Of a stretch of 64,000 bases of DNA, positions 42,358-53,871 are shown in pieces. Made by a program: the position numbers and the translations under genes. The stretch lies in contig NZ_CP152412.1 in NCBI RefSeq assembly GCF_038957035.1, positions 7,622,501 through 7,686,500 on the forward strand, in the 5' to 3' direction. The DNA comes from Bradyrhizobium sp. B097 (lineage in GTDB: Bacteria; Pseudomonadota; Alphaproteobacteria; Rhizobiales; Xanthobacteraceae). Every line of letters starts with the position of its first letter. Position 1 is the first letter of the stretch. Below the pieces are notes generated by a model. That model made no database searches and was not told the DNA's origin. It saw only the letters and a program-made list of their open reading frames with translations.

Positions 42358-42433
42358 GGCCCGGTGGCGGAAGCGTCGACGCGGCAGTGGTGCAACACTG
42401 TTTATCCTGGTTCAACTCCAGGCCGGGCCTCCA
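42358..42433 (+). tRNA. tRNA-Cys (GCA)-like sequence with irregular D and anticodon loops
   Basis: The 76 bases fold as a tRNA with CCA encoded. The acceptor stem is GGCCCGG/CCGGGCC (perfect 7 bp), the T stem CCTGG/CCAGG with loop TTCAACT is perfect, and the D stem is GCG/CGC. Discriminator T73 (42430) is the signature base of bacterial tRNA-Cys, and U-GCA-A at 42391-42395 gives the GCA anticodon. Two parts are abnormal: the D loop GAAGCGTCGA lacks the usual GG pair, and the anticodon stem GCAGT/ACTGT leaves an 8-base loop (GGTGCAAC) in place of 7. It may be the functional tRNA-Cys in an aberrant form, or a degenerate extra copy. Confidence 0.55.
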
Positions 42434-42530
42434 CGCTTCGCCCTGACGGGCTACGCGTGGCGCAGCCACGCAGGACCGGCGGGGCAAAGCGTGTCCGGCG
42501 TAGCTTGAGCGTAGCGAAAGCGTAGACGGA
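42432..42530. repeat. Hairpin-rich repeat directly after the tRNA-like sequence
   Basis: CACGCTTCGCCC and GGGGCAAAGCGTG (to about 42493) pair imperfectly, enclosing the perfect hairpin GCGTGGC-GCA-GCCACGC (42455-42471). GTAGC/GCTAC-type motifs continue to 42530. The arrangement looks like a mobile palindromic unit inserted next to the tRNA 3' end. Confidence 0.6.
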
Positions 42531-42656
42531 CTGGGCAGCGAGCGCAGCCGGGCCTCGGCAGCCTCCCCGCGTCCCAATCGCCCCCCTCGAATGAGCCATT
42601 TCCCCCAGAATCGCAGTTGATTGGGTGTTTTTGGGGGTTTCGCAGGTGCGGAAACT

Positions 42657-42752
42657 GGTCTAAAGACCACCCGCGCGCGAGGGATCGCGCTTCCGGCGCT
42701 ACAAGATGTGGCGCATGGCTCGAGGGACGCGCGGGACGCGCGCCCTTTTTTT
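42657..42752 (+). promoter_or_regulatory. carB: Candidate carB leader attenuator (terminator with possible antiterminator)
   Basis: GGG-A-CGCGC at 42724-42732 pairs with GCGCG-CCC at 42738-42745 around a short loop (one bulged A), and seven Ts (42746-42752) follow, a standard Rho-independent terminator 29 bases before the carB start. Upstream, CCCGCGC at 42670-42676 is exactly complementary to GCGCGGG at 42729-42735 inside the terminator's left arm, so an alternative fold could remove it. A frame in phase with carB (ATG at 42706) crosses the hairpin and is Arg-rich ([12 protein letters not shown]). Whether this is regulated readthrough or simply the end of the upstream tRNA-like transcript cannot be told. 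Confidence 0.5.
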
Positions 42753-42780
42753 GTGCCCAAATTCCAGTCCGCGAGAGCTG

Positions 42781-46243
<3,463 letters not shown>

Positions 46244-46245
<2 letters not shown>

Positions 46246-46276
46246 CCGCTGCCCGGGCTGAAAGCCCGAAGCGGTC
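46244..46276 (+). promoter_or_regulatory. Stem-loop overlapping the carB stop codon
   Basis: GACCGCT at 46244-46250 pairs with AGCGGTC at 46270-46276, and within it CGGGCT/AGCCCG (46254-46259, 46263-46268) form an inner stem around GAA. No T-run follows, so it is more likely an mRNA 3' structure or a Rho-dependent end than an intrinsic terminator. Confidence 0.55.
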
Positions 46277-46439
46277 AATTAGCCGAATGGCTGGAACTCA
46301 CCGCGCGATTGGATGTTGTCACGGCCCTTAGCGGGGCCGAAAATCACTGGGCTTCCGGGCGCATTCGCGTCCTGATTCCTGCGTTAGCTGAACTGGATAT
46401 TCGTGCACGGCCGCCGGGCGCGCACGATGAAGGACGAAG

Positions 46440-46916
46440 ATGATGGATAAGGTTCCGATGACCGCGGGCGGATACGCCGCGCTGACGGACGAGCTCAAGA
46501 AGCGACAGTCGGAGGATCGTCCGCGCATCATCGAACACATTGCGGAAGCGCGTTCGCATGGCGACCTCTCGGAGAACGCCGAGTATCACGCCGCCAAGGA
46601 AGAGCAGTCGCACAACGAGGGTCGCATCGCCGAGCTCGAGGACAAGCTCGCGCGCGCCGACATCATCGACATTTCGAAACTGTCCGGCGACACCATCAAG
46701 TTCGGCGCGACCGTGACGCTGATCGATGAGGACACCGAGAAGAAGGCGGTGTGGCAGATCGTCGGCGAGGTCGAGGCCGACGCCAAGAAGGGCCGCATCT
46801 CCATCACCTCGCCGCTTGCGCGCGCGCTGATCGGCAAGAAGAAGGGCACCACCGTCGAGGTGATGGCGCCGGGCGGCGCCAAGGCCTACGAGATCACCAA
46901 GGTCGAGTGGCGGTAG
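46440..46916 (+). CDS. greA: Transcript cleavage factor GreA
   Basis: 158 residues. The coiled coil (about 10-78) includes the acidic tip residues in [21 protein letters not shown], with D42 and E45-type positions that hold the catalytic Mg in the polymerase secondary channel. The C-terminal domain ([23 protein letters not shown]) binds polymerase. GreA makes backtracked RNA polymerase cut and resume. Start: ATG at 46440 or 46443, with AAGGA upstream. A terminator follows at 46938. Confidence 0.96.
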   Translation: MMDKVPMTAGGYAALTDELKKRQSEDRPRIIEHIAEARSHGDLSENAEYHAAKEEQSHNEGRIAELEDKLARADIIDISKLSGDTIKFGATVTLIDEDTEKKAVWQIVGEVEADAKKGRISITSPLARALIGKKKGTTVEVMAPGGAKAYEITKVEWR

Positions 46917-46937
46917 TTACCTTGACGTGACTGGTGC

Positions 46938-46969
46938 AAAAAGGCCGCGTGTTGCACGCGGCTTTTTTT
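46938..46969 (+). terminator. Rho-independent terminator of greA
   Basis: GCCGCGTG at 46944-46951 pairs with CACGCGGC at 46955-46962 around TTG, and seven Ts follow (46963-46969) with an A-run on the left side. Confidence 0.9.
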
Positions 46970-47261
46970 GTGCCCGCGTTTTTTCCCCGTCTGACAGCAA
47001 TGTGAGTGGAGGGCGGGTAGGCAGCATACTAGTGAGGCCGTGACATGTTTATGCAGTATAATCATGTCGGGGACTGGGGCGGAGCCGATGATTGCGTCGC
47101 AACACGCATCGCGGCGTGTCACCGTGTCACTGGTGCGTTCTCTCGCAACTTCCGTGGAGCGAGGAATGATTCCAGGTGCAAGGTGTTGACATCACACTCG
47201 GGTGGCGGACACCGTGTGTTTCTGCATCGTGCAATGTTCCAGCGTGTCAAACAGGGGGTTA
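46970..47261. other. Non-coding stretch before the DoxX gene
   Basis: About 290 bases with no convincing gene. GACATG (47042-47047) and CATGTC (47064-47069) flank a TATAAT at 47057-47062, which looks like a -10 box, but no -35 lies at the right distance. The promoter of the DoxX gene must be here. Confidence 0.4.
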
Positions 47262-47672
47262 ATGACAATGGACCAGATGTTTTCCAAATGGCAGCCGACG
47301 GCGCTGAGCTTGTTCCGGTTCATCACTGGACTGCTGCTGTTTCAGTACGGCGTCGCGAAAATCTTCAAGTTTCCCGTGCTCGCCTACTTCGCCAATATCC
47401 CGCCGTTGATCCAGGCTGCGGGCTGGCTTGAACTGGTGCTCGGCGCGCTGTTGATGCTCGGCCTGTTCTCGCGGCTGGCCGCGTTCATCCTGTCGGGCGA
47501 GATGGCGTTCGCTTATTTCCTCGGTCACATGTTGAAGAACCCGGCCGAGCCGGTGTTGCTGCCGCTGCTCAACAACGGCACCGCGGCGATCCTGTTCTGC
47601 TTCGCCTGCCTCTACCTCGCGACCTCGGGTCCCGGCCCGATCAGCGTCGACGCCGCTATGGGCAAGAAGTAA
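47262..47672 (+). CDS. DoxX family membrane protein
   Basis: 136 residues from the ATG at 47262 (a run of Gs just upstream) with four hydrophobic helices, at about 18-34, 47-68, 72-90 and 104-120. WQPTALSLFRFITGLLLFQYGVAKIF and GWLELVLGALLMLGLFSRLAAFIL are the DoxX signatures. DoxX proteins are inner-membrane components, often of thiosulfate-quinone oxidase-like or redox-stress systems. No partner gene is next to it. The coding frame to 47202 has no conservation. Confidence 0.83.
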   Translation: MTMDQMFSKWQPTALSLFRFITGLLLFQYGVAKIFKFPVLAYFANIPPLIQAAGWLELVLGALLMLGLFSRLAAFILSGEMAFAYFLGHMLKNPAEPVLLPLLNNGTAAILFCFACLYLATSGPGPISVDAAMGKK

Positions 47673-47681
47673 CAACGCTGA

Positions 47682-47707
47682 GCCCGTCCCGTTCAATCGG
47701 GACGGGT
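47682..47707. terminator. Stem-loop after the DoxX gene
   Basis: GCCCGTCCCG at 47682-47691 pairs with CGGGACGGGT at 47698-47707 (one G-T pair) around TTCAAT, nine bases after the DoxX stop. No T-run follows, so termination strength is uncertain. Confidence 0.55.
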
Positions 47708-48116
47708 CCGTCACGGTTGCGCCACAACGGACAACGGCAAGATCCGTCGAGCAATGCAAGGATAGTCAGAGAGCCTGGGGGCGCCGTCCGAGCGCGATGG
47801 GACAAACTCGAAGAGCGTTGCAAAGATGGAAGAGGCGCGGTCCGGCGGACGATCTTCCTGGCGGTCCAAAAAAGGCATCTGAAGCCCGCTACATACTGAA
47901 GGTCAGTTGCTGCTCGCAGTTTCTGGCTGCTTTGCGCGAAAGTCCAACATCAGCGCCAGTTTAGATAACGTTTTGGTGGGCTCGAACTTGTATTCCGCAC
48001 CGATCCGCATTGGATGCCAATGCAACCATCTGCCCCTTCATCTGAAGAAAGCTCGGAATCGTTCCCGATAGCGGCTTTGCCCAAGTGCAGCCGCTAGGTG
48101 GTCCTTGGCGGGAAAA
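47708..48116. other. Non-coding stretch, about 410 bases
   Basis: Only short, unlikely frames lie here. The text is less GC-skewed than in the housekeeping genes. No repeat, RNA or operator could be recognised. Confidence 0.4.
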
Positions 48117-48821
48117 CTAACGATCCGAAGCGAGTTGCACCGTTTGGCGCCCCCCGTTCATGTCTCTCAACTGGTTTACGTATTCCTCAGGCTTCAGCAA
48201 ATGGAACGGCGCCTTCAAACCCATGAAGCTGGCGATGCGACCGATAAAAGCCGTGCAGTTGGTCGTTTCCGCGTTCCAAACAGGCGAACTCGCCTGAAGC
48301 TCCTTGATGTAGGCAAAGACTTTCTTCGCGTCGGCCTCACTCAGGTACACGCGATAGCTGGCCGTCAAATACTGGACGTCAAGATCGCCGTAGCTTGCTC
48401 CCGTCTCGGAGGGCACCCACATAAGGTGGCCAAGCACGTAAGGCAGGACGTCGCCCGCCGGGTGCAGCCCCGCAACTTCAACCAGCTTCTCGCTTGTCTT
48501 GCCGTACCAGACAAACGCATGCCCATAAGAAGCTGCCGTGCGCGCACGAAAGTCCACGTAATACGGCCCTTTGGCCGTAGACCTTCGAACCGGCTTCACG
48601 CCGGCTCCGGAAACGGAAGCACTCGGTCCAGCAACGGCTGCCGCCACAACCGACCTTGACGACGGCTTACGCGGTTTGTCCTGCTGCAGCGGGGCTTGAT
48701 CCGTTTGCGCAGCCAATTGCTGCGCATAACCGATGCCGGCTTCCAAAGTCATGGAAGCCAGAACGATACCAATTCCGCCGAGCAGCCGCAGGCCGCTCCG
48801 TTTCCGATTCGATTCCGGCAC
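48117..48821 (-). CDS. Exported protein with conserved His and Cys (possible papain-like fold)
   Basis: The GTG at 48821 has GAGGG seven bases upstream and gives 234 residues beginning PESNRKRSGLRLLGGIGIVL, a signal peptide that should end at GYAQQ near residue 34. A Ser/Ala/Val-rich, low-complexity linker (about 50-85) follows. Then come a globular part with SYGHAFVWYGK (His) and, 100 residues later, TTNCTAFIGRIASFMG (Cys). This His-then-Cys order is that of permuted NlpC/P60-like or DUF4105 proteins, which suggests an amidase or acyltransferase fold, but the assignment is tentative. The GTG at 48851 would give a worse start. Confidence 0.65.
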   Translation of the reverse strand: MPESNRKRSGLRLLGGIGIVLASMTLEAGIGYAQQLAAQTDQAPLQQDKPRKPSSRSVVAAAVAGPSASVSGAGVKPVRRSTAKGPYYVDFRARTAASYGHAFVWYGKTSEKLVEVAGLHPAGDVLPYVLGHLMWVPSETGASYGDLDVQYLTASYRVYLSEADAKKVFAYIKELQASSPVWNAETTNCTAFIGRIASFMGLKAPFHLLKPEEYVNQLRDMNGGRQTVQLASDR

Positions 48822-48909
48822 CTTCAGACCCTCACAAGGGCAAGATATCACCCCAGAACATCACCTTCAGCAATTGCTGAAGGAGCGCGTTGTCGGGGCG
48901 ATCCTCGAG

Positions 48910-49104
48910 TTAACCCTTCGTTACGATCGGAGCTTTTCCAACCGGGGTCTTGCCGACCGGGTACTTGCCAACCGGATATTTGCCGATCGGCATCTTGCCA
49001 ATCGGAGCCTGTTCGGCGACCGGCTGCGGACGAGGAAGGTCGGCTGCGCTGGCAGCGGCCATAAAACCGAATGCAGCAACTCCAACAACCAGAAATTTCA
49101 ACAT
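48910..49104 (-). CDS. Small exported protein with tandem P-V/I-G-K repeats
   Basis: The ATG at 49104 (GGAG six bases upstream) gives 64 residues: a signal peptide MLKFLVVGVAAFGFMAAASA to about residue 20, then a mature peptide of about 43 residues built from five-residue units (PIGKM, PIGKY, PVGKY, PVGKT, PVGKA, then PIVTKG). The mature part is basic, proline-rich and lacks cysteine. It may be a surface-exposed, extended peptide or an adhesive or polyanion-binding factor; no family function is known to me. Repeat slippage would alter its length. Confidence 0.75.
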   Translation of the reverse strand: MLKFLVVGVAAFGFMAAASAADLPRPQPVAEQAPIGKMPIGKYPVGKYPVGKTPVGKAPIVTKG

Positions 49105-49292
49105 CGTGATCTCCGAGATGGATAGCTTGAGTCTGAACACCATACCCTCTGACGGCTACGCCGCAATTAACGCTGTGCCGAAGATTGCACTCGCGCGGCA
49201 TTTCCTTGCCGGATGTGACAAAAACGACACGGCTGGTTGCCTTGCGTGGGTCCCAATGTAGAGGCGGGCGAGACCCACCTCGTACAACCGGC

Positions 49293-49877
49293 TCAGAACA
49301 GCCTCGGTATGATGCGTCCGGTCCGTGCCATATACTCGCGATACTCGTCGCCGAACGTTTCCAGCATCATCTTTTCTTCCCTGGCAATCCGGCCGAAAAA
49401 CAACGTCCCAAATCCGATCAGGCCAGCAAAACCGGCGACCAAATCCGGCAAGAGCAACGCCTGAGCAGCAGCCCAAAGCCAGAATGCGGAATACATGGGG
49501 TGCCGAATTTTCTGGTAGATCCCGTCTGTGATCAGGCGGTGATTCTCCCGCACGTCGAGACTTACCGACCAATTCCGGCCAAGAGCGCGATGGGTCAGCC
49601 GGAACATGACCAGCGCCGCGATCGCAACGAAGACGCCCAGCCAGGCTTGCGCTGGCCGGAAGTCGTACGATGCGAAATGAGGTATGGCCGTTACAACGTA
49701 GACGAATGGCACTATGCCGAGACCCGTCAGCGATATCAGCAGCAGGGCGCTCTCGCGAGGGCCCCGGGCGCTCCGCAGGACTTTTTCACGGCGAGCACGG
49801 CGCGCGTACCTGTAGCGGATCAGATACCAGCCGACCGCCATCACCACAAACACGAACTTGGCAATACCAGGCGTCAT
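49293..49877 (-). CDS. Isoprenylcysteine carboxyl methyltransferase (ICMT/PEMT-like) family membrane protein
   Basis: 194 residues from the ATG at 49877, with four hydrophobic helices and the C-terminal ICMT block: NWSVSLDVRENHRLITDGIYQKIRHPMYSAFWLWAAAQALLL and EEKMMLETFGDEYREYMARTGRIIP. The RHPMY motif and the closing GDEYREYM are diagnostic. Bacterial members methylate lipids or small hydrophobic compounds with SAM in the inner membrane. The start is not firm, because no strong ribosome-binding site precedes it. It is surrounded by exported and lipase-like genes on the same strand. Confidence 0.8.
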   Translation of the reverse strand: MTPGIAKFVFVVMAVGWYLIRYRYARRARREKVLRSARGPRESALLLISLTGLGIVPFVYVVTAIPHFASYDFRPAQAWLGVFVAIAALVMFRLTHRALGRNWSVSLDVRENHRLITDGIYQKIRHPMYSAFWLWAAAQALLLPDLVAGFAGLIGFGTLFFGRIAREEKMMLETFGDEYREYMARTGRIIPRLF

Positions 49878-50057
49878 CGTGGACCAAGCGCTAACTTCGC
49901 TGGCGCGCCAACCTTGCCGACCATCGAAAGGGCGCCGTCTTGAGCGAGCGTCTGAGATTTGACCGAAACAGGTCTGCGGACCAACATGTAGCAATCATAC
50001 AAGGCTTGCGGGTCGATTCCACCGATAAGTTGGCAACTTGCGACGGCGAAGCCTTTT

Positions 50058-50600
50058 CTATCTCGCCCGCGGCGGCGTCACGATGGCTTTCCGGTCTATC
50101 ATCGCCAACACGCGCGGGAGCAACTGCGACGCTATGAAGGCATGACCGTCAGCCGTCAGGTGGATGAAGTCAAAAGCGTAATAGTGCGGAGGAATCTCTT
50201 CGTCGTACACGATCACTTTGATGGCGCGATCACGCAACCGCCGCTCCATCGCCGCGATGTTGGCCGCCCGCTGCTCCTTCGCGACAAGGAAACGCCTGTC
50301 ATTGCCTCCAGGCTGCAAAATGGCGATGTCGGTTCCCTTTGGCACGTCGCTATCAAGGCGCTTGAGCATGCCAGCCGTGGTATCGAAGGGAACGCCGGCA
50401 TTGACGACGCTCGCATTGATGCCCTTCTCCCTCAGCAGGGCTTCTAGCTTGGCGGGGTAGGCGCCCTGCTTCCCAACGTACCAGCCTTGCGTGTTGCTTG
50501 CGCCAACCGCCACGATATGAATCGGCCTTGTAAAGGCCGCGCACACGGTCGCCAGGATACACAGGGCCACAGCGACCGAGCATTTTCTGAACGGCGTCAC
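50058..50600 (-). CDS. Exported GDSL/SGNH-type hydrolase
   Basis: The GTG at 50600 with GGAGG six bases upstream gives 180 residues; the longer frame to 50696 is unsupported. A hydrophobic segment (about 6-20, CSVAVALCILATVCAAF) is the signal peptide. The SGNH blocks are IHIVAVGASNTQGWYVGK (block I, Ser), VVNAGVPFDTT (II, Gly), ILQPGGNDRR (III, Asn) and DFIHLTADGHAF (V, Asp-x2-His). An esterase or lipase acting on acyl or acetyl groups outside the cytoplasm is likely. Confidence 0.8.
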   Translation of the reverse strand: MTPFRKCSVAVALCILATVCAAFTRPIHIVAVGASNTQGWYVGKQGAYPAKLEALLREKGINASVVNAGVPFDTTAGMLKRLDSDVPKGTDIAILQPGGNDRRFLVAKEQRAANIAAMERRLRDRAIKVIVYDEEIPPHYYAFDFIHLTADGHAFIASQLLPRVLAMIDRKAIVTPPRAR

Positions 50601-50722
50601 CGACTGCCTCCGGCCTGAAGTGCTAGAGAGAACAATACGATCACCGCCCCCCGACAGAGACGGACCCAAAGCCTTACATGCGGTGTCAATCCCCACACTT
50701 CAGCAGTCTTTCGGGCGTCACG

Positions 50723-51436
50723 CTAGGAATTGGTTGAAGCTCCGGCCGCAGGCAAATCCGAGTTCGAAGGATTCTGGCGTTGTCGTGGGCGCGCGACAGC
50801 GGGTCCGATTGCCTTGATCTTTCGTATCACCAGGCTATGCAACGCCGCGCTCTTATCGATGTTGAAGTGGTCGACGTTGACATCGCTAACCTTAAAGTTT
50901 GTAAGCTCGCCGCGGAAGCCGGGGCCGCGACTTATTCGATCGCTTTCATGCTTGTACAGATTCAGAACCCTTGCGACATTCGCCGTCGCCGCATGAGGCG
51001 ATGTGCCGTCGAACGGGACAACCAAAGCGACCGGCACGCCCATTTGGCCGAGGTACTCTGCCATCGACATCACGGCATCCGCACCAAGAGAGTGCCCGAC
51101 CAGTACGACAGGTCCGCGCTGGCCCGCTCTATATTTTGCAATAATTTCGTCGGCAACGCCTCTCCACTGGGCGTGGTTGGCGACGTCCGCGGCGATGCCG
51201 GCCGCGCGCAGCTGGGCGGCAAGGTCGTCCATGCCCAAGGAAAAAACGTTCAACAGTCCGCGGAACAGATAGACGTGCGTCGCGGAGGAATGCAATCGAG
51301 CCTGCGGACCCGTCGATCTGAGTGCAATCGCAATTCCGGGACGCGCCTGAGCCCCGCTGTTCGAATACAAGCTGCTTGCAAAAAGGACTGTCAGGACGGC
51401 GCATACCATCGCCGCGCTGTAACGTAATCTTTCCAT
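50723..51436 (-). CDS. Exported alpha/beta hydrolase, lipase-like
   Basis: The ATG at 51436 is preceded by GAGGA and seven bases. 237 residues: signal peptide MERLRYSAAMVCAVLTVLFASSLYSNSGAQA (about 31), then an alpha/beta hydrolase with the nucleophile elbow VVLVGHSLGADAVMSM (Ser near residue 115) and YLFRGLLNVFSLGMDDLAAQL ahead of it. The acid is probably the Asp in VPFDGTSPH and the base the His in NVDHFNIDKS. Substrate unknown. It sits 120 bases upstream of the GDSL gene and probably in the same operon. Confidence 0.78.
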   Translation of the reverse strand: MERLRYSAAMVCAVLTVLFASSLYSNSGAQARPGIAIALRSTGPQARLHSSATHVYLFRGLLNVFSLGMDDLAAQLRAAGIAADVANHAQWRGVADEIIAKYRAGQRGPVVLVGHSLGADAVMSMAEYLGQMGVPVALVVPFDGTSPHAATANVARVLNLYKHESDRISRGPGFRGELTNFKVSDVNVDHFNIDKSAALHSLVIRKIKAIGPAVARPRQRQNPSNSDLPAAGASTNS

Positions 51437-51837
51437 TTCGGGATCCTCGCCGACCTAAAACCCAGTCGCATTAGCGCAAACTTGGGAATCGTGACAATCA
51501 AGAACGAATTTTGAAACACATGTTGAGGCGCGCAATTGTTTGCTGTCGCGGATTTGCCACACTGGAAAGAGCGATTCGGGCGGCGCCCCCTTCACCACGT
51601 CCGGCGTCAATTGGCTCCCATCGCGGCCTGTCCTCTGCACTTTTTGATCGAAGCCAATCTCAATGAGTGCGACGATCGCGGCGGAGTGGTAATTTGATAG
51701 GGTGGCCCCCCATCATCCATGTCAGTTCAGCAAGGATTGCGAATCAACGTTGCAAGGGTTCCGGAGTAAAGTGCCGATGCGTTTCAATTTTTCAGGATGA
51801 GTGGCACCCAATGTCCATGCAGATTTCGAGTTGCTAG
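51437..51837. other. Intergenic stretch of about 400 bases between divergent hydrolase genes
   Basis: No conserved frame is present; a short leftward frame (51455-51640) has no family likeness. The DNA is comparatively AT-rich, as around the other genes of this part, and should hold the promoters of both flanking hydrolase genes. I could not pick out a clear operator. Confidence 0.4.
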
Positions 51838-53037
51838 ATGATTCGACGACGGCACGTCTTCCACGTTGGCGGTTACGATCCCATTACTCCGGAACAGCAG
51901 GTCGAACGCCTGCGCCGGTCGCTCTCGAGCTTCGATAGGATTTGGGGCGCTTCTTCACGGCTGTCGGAAATCTCGAACACATCTGCAATCGATGCTTCAT
52001 GCAACGTGGAGGCGTGGGGTCCAAACTGGAAAACCAGCATTACCTTCGAGATGCTGCGCTGGGATGATCTCATTCGGTGCGATTCGAAAGTCGGGCTGGT
52101 GCCTCGTCTCGTACAGTCCGCGAAAGCGCTGTTCGACTCCATCATAACGGGAACACTGTTCAGATATGCGACCGCGAGCTGGAAGTACGCCCTCTTTTTC
52201 GTCTTTCCATATTGTTGTTTGCTGCTGATCGCATTGTGCAGCGTTGGGCTATCGTATCTGGTGATCGGGCCCTTACACGCTCCACTTTGGGTGGAGCTGC
52301 TGCTTGGCATTTTTCTGTCGCTTGCCATCTTCGTCAGCGTTGTACTCTGGATCGGACCGAAGCGTCGCATAAACCACATTCTCGATGACGCCATTTTCTC
52401 CCACAAGTTCCTTTACGGGCGCAGAAGCGAACTTGATGCGCGACTCGACGATTTTGCGGGGCTGATCGCAAAGAGAGCTCAGGCTGCAAAAGTTGATGAA
52501 ATTCTCATTGTTGGCCATTCTCTTGGCGCCGCACTCGCAATAGCGGCGGTCGCGCGCGCTCTGAAATTGGATCCCCTGCTTGAAACGCGCGGACCGAAGC
52601 TGTGCATTCTCACAGTGGGCGCCACTATTCCCAAATTCGCATTGCATCCGATGGGCGGCCAAATTCGGGAAGCGGCACAACTTGTGGCCGGAACGTCTGC
52701 CATCGACTGGGTCGAATACCAGGCACGAGATGACGCGATCAGCTTCTATCGCTTCGACCCCGTCACGCTGAAACGTACAAGCCGGGACTATTCAGGAGAG
52801 CACCCCAAGATTCGGCGTGTCCAAATACATTCAATGATAAGTCCGATCCGCTTCAGACGTCATCGATTCGACTTCATGCAGATCCACTATCAGTTCTTGA
52901 TGGGAAACGATCAGCGTTCGGTTTACGACTTTTGCATGATTACTTGCGGACCGCTCGAGTTCGACGTCGCGACCTCATCATCCGGGGCAGTTGGACTATT
53001 TGAGGCAAACGGTTCGGTGATGACTGCCGGAAGTTGA
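51838..53037 (+). CDS. Membrane-anchored lipase-like alpha/beta hydrolase
   Basis: 399 residues. The N-terminal part (HVFHVGGYDPITPEQQVERLRRSL) is typical of a hydrolase that begins with an oxyanion loop. Two hydrophobic helices follow at about 115-140 and 148-170. The nucleophile elbow is ILIVGHSLGAALAIAAVARAL (about 225-245) and a late block with Asp and His (DDAISFYRFDPV, RVQIHSMISP) completes a plausible triad. Codon use is noticeably less GC-rich than in rpoD or carB, suggesting a different history. Substrate unknown; it should act at the inner membrane. Confidence 0.7.
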   Translation: MIRRRHVFHVGGYDPITPEQQVERLRRSLSSFDRIWGASSRLSEISNTSAIDASCNVEAWGPNWKTSITFEMLRWDDLIRCDSKVGLVPRLVQSAKALFDSIITGTLFRYATASWKYALFFVFPYCCLLLIALCSVGLSYLVIGPLHAPLWVELLLGIFLSLAIFVSVVLWIGPKRRINHILDDAIFSHKFLYGRRSELDARLDDFAGLIAKRAQAAKVDEILIVGHSLGAALAIAAVARALKLDPLLETRGPKLCILTVGATIPKFALHPMGGQIREAAQLVAGTSAIDWVEYQARDDAISFYRFDPVTLKRTSRDYSGEHPKIRRVQIHSMISPIRFRRHRFDFMQIHYQFLMGNDQRSVYDFCMITCGPLEFDVATSSSGAVGLFEANGSVMTAGS

Positions 53038-53108
53038 CGAGGTGCCTCTTCACTCCAGCTCAAACATCGGATGCCGGCGCATCGCCCGAAATGACGCGCC
53101 ACGGCGCG

Positions 53109-53588
53109 CTACCCCGCCGCCTTCAGCCCCAACGGCACTGCCGCCTCGTATTTCGAATTGTGCAGCACCAGCGACGTCCTCACGTTGCGCACATGCGGCG
53201 CGGCCGTCAGGTGGGTGACGAAATCCTGGAACGTGGCCATGTCGGGGGCGACGCATTTGAGGATGAAATCGACTTCGCCCGACAGCATCCAGCATTCCCG
53301 CACCAAGGGCTCGGCGCGCACGAAATTCTCGAACGCGCGGAGATCGGCGTCGGCCTGGCTCGACAGATGCACCGAGGCGAACACCGTGACGTCGTAGCCG
53401 AGGCGGCGCGGATCAAGCAGGCCGCGGTAGCCCTGGATGTAGCCCTCCTCCTCCAGCGCCCGGACCCTGCGCAGGCAGGGCGGTGGCGAGATCCCGACGC
53501 GTTTGGCGAGTTCCACATTGGTGATTCGGCCATCGGCCTGGATCTCGGCGAGGATTTTGAGGTCGATCTCGTCAAGGTTCTTCGACAC
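53109..53588 (-). CDS. Lrp/AsnC family transcriptional regulator
   Basis: 159 residues. The helix-turn-helix is IDLKILAEIQADGRITNVELAKRVGISPPPCLRRVRALEEEGYI (8-51), followed by the AsnC ligand-binding domain with RLGYDVTVFASVHLSS and EVDFILKCVAPDMATFQDFV. Such proteins bind amino acids and form octamers on DNA. It is divergent from trxB, an arrangement shared with rhizobial genomes, where this Lrp gene lies beside trxB and lsrB. The target amino acid is unknown. Confidence 0.9.
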   Translation of the reverse strand: MSKNLDEIDLKILAEIQADGRITNVELAKRVGISPPPCLRRVRALEEEGYIQGYRGLLDPRRLGYDVTVFASVHLSSQADADLRAFENFVRAEPLVRECWMLSGEVDFILKCVAPDMATFQDFVTHLTAAPHVRNVRTSLVLHNSKYEAAVPLGLKAAG

Positions 53589-53871
53589 GCGACTTGGGTT
53601 CCCTCAGGGTTCGGAAGGTTTGGCAGGTCTGCCGGCAACTCTCATAGCGCAGCCAGCCTCCATTGCGCAATTTTATTGCGCGTGCAGCGCACGATTTCGC
53701 GAATGTGACTTCAGTTCCGGGGAAAAATCGCTGCCATGGATTGCAAATCTTGCATAGCTTCCCAGATATCCTAGACTTGGATTTGACACTTTTGGCGCCG
53801 CCGTGACGCGTTTCCGGGGCGCTTCCCGCACAAGTCCTTGATCAAAATCCCCAAAACAGAGGGATCTCACA

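Noticed and set aside
47057..47062. Perfect TATAAT upstream of the DoxX gene as a promoter
   Set aside because: No -35 element lies at 16-18 bases, so it cannot be called a promoter from sequence alone.
47717..47899. A 60-codon frame after DoxX
   Set aside because: No ribosome-binding site, no conserved pattern and an atypical, mixed composition.
49185..49943. A 252-codon rightward frame opposite the ICMT-like gene
   Set aside because: The opposite strand carries the RHPMY and GDEYREYM motifs of a real membrane enzyme; this frame is its shadow.
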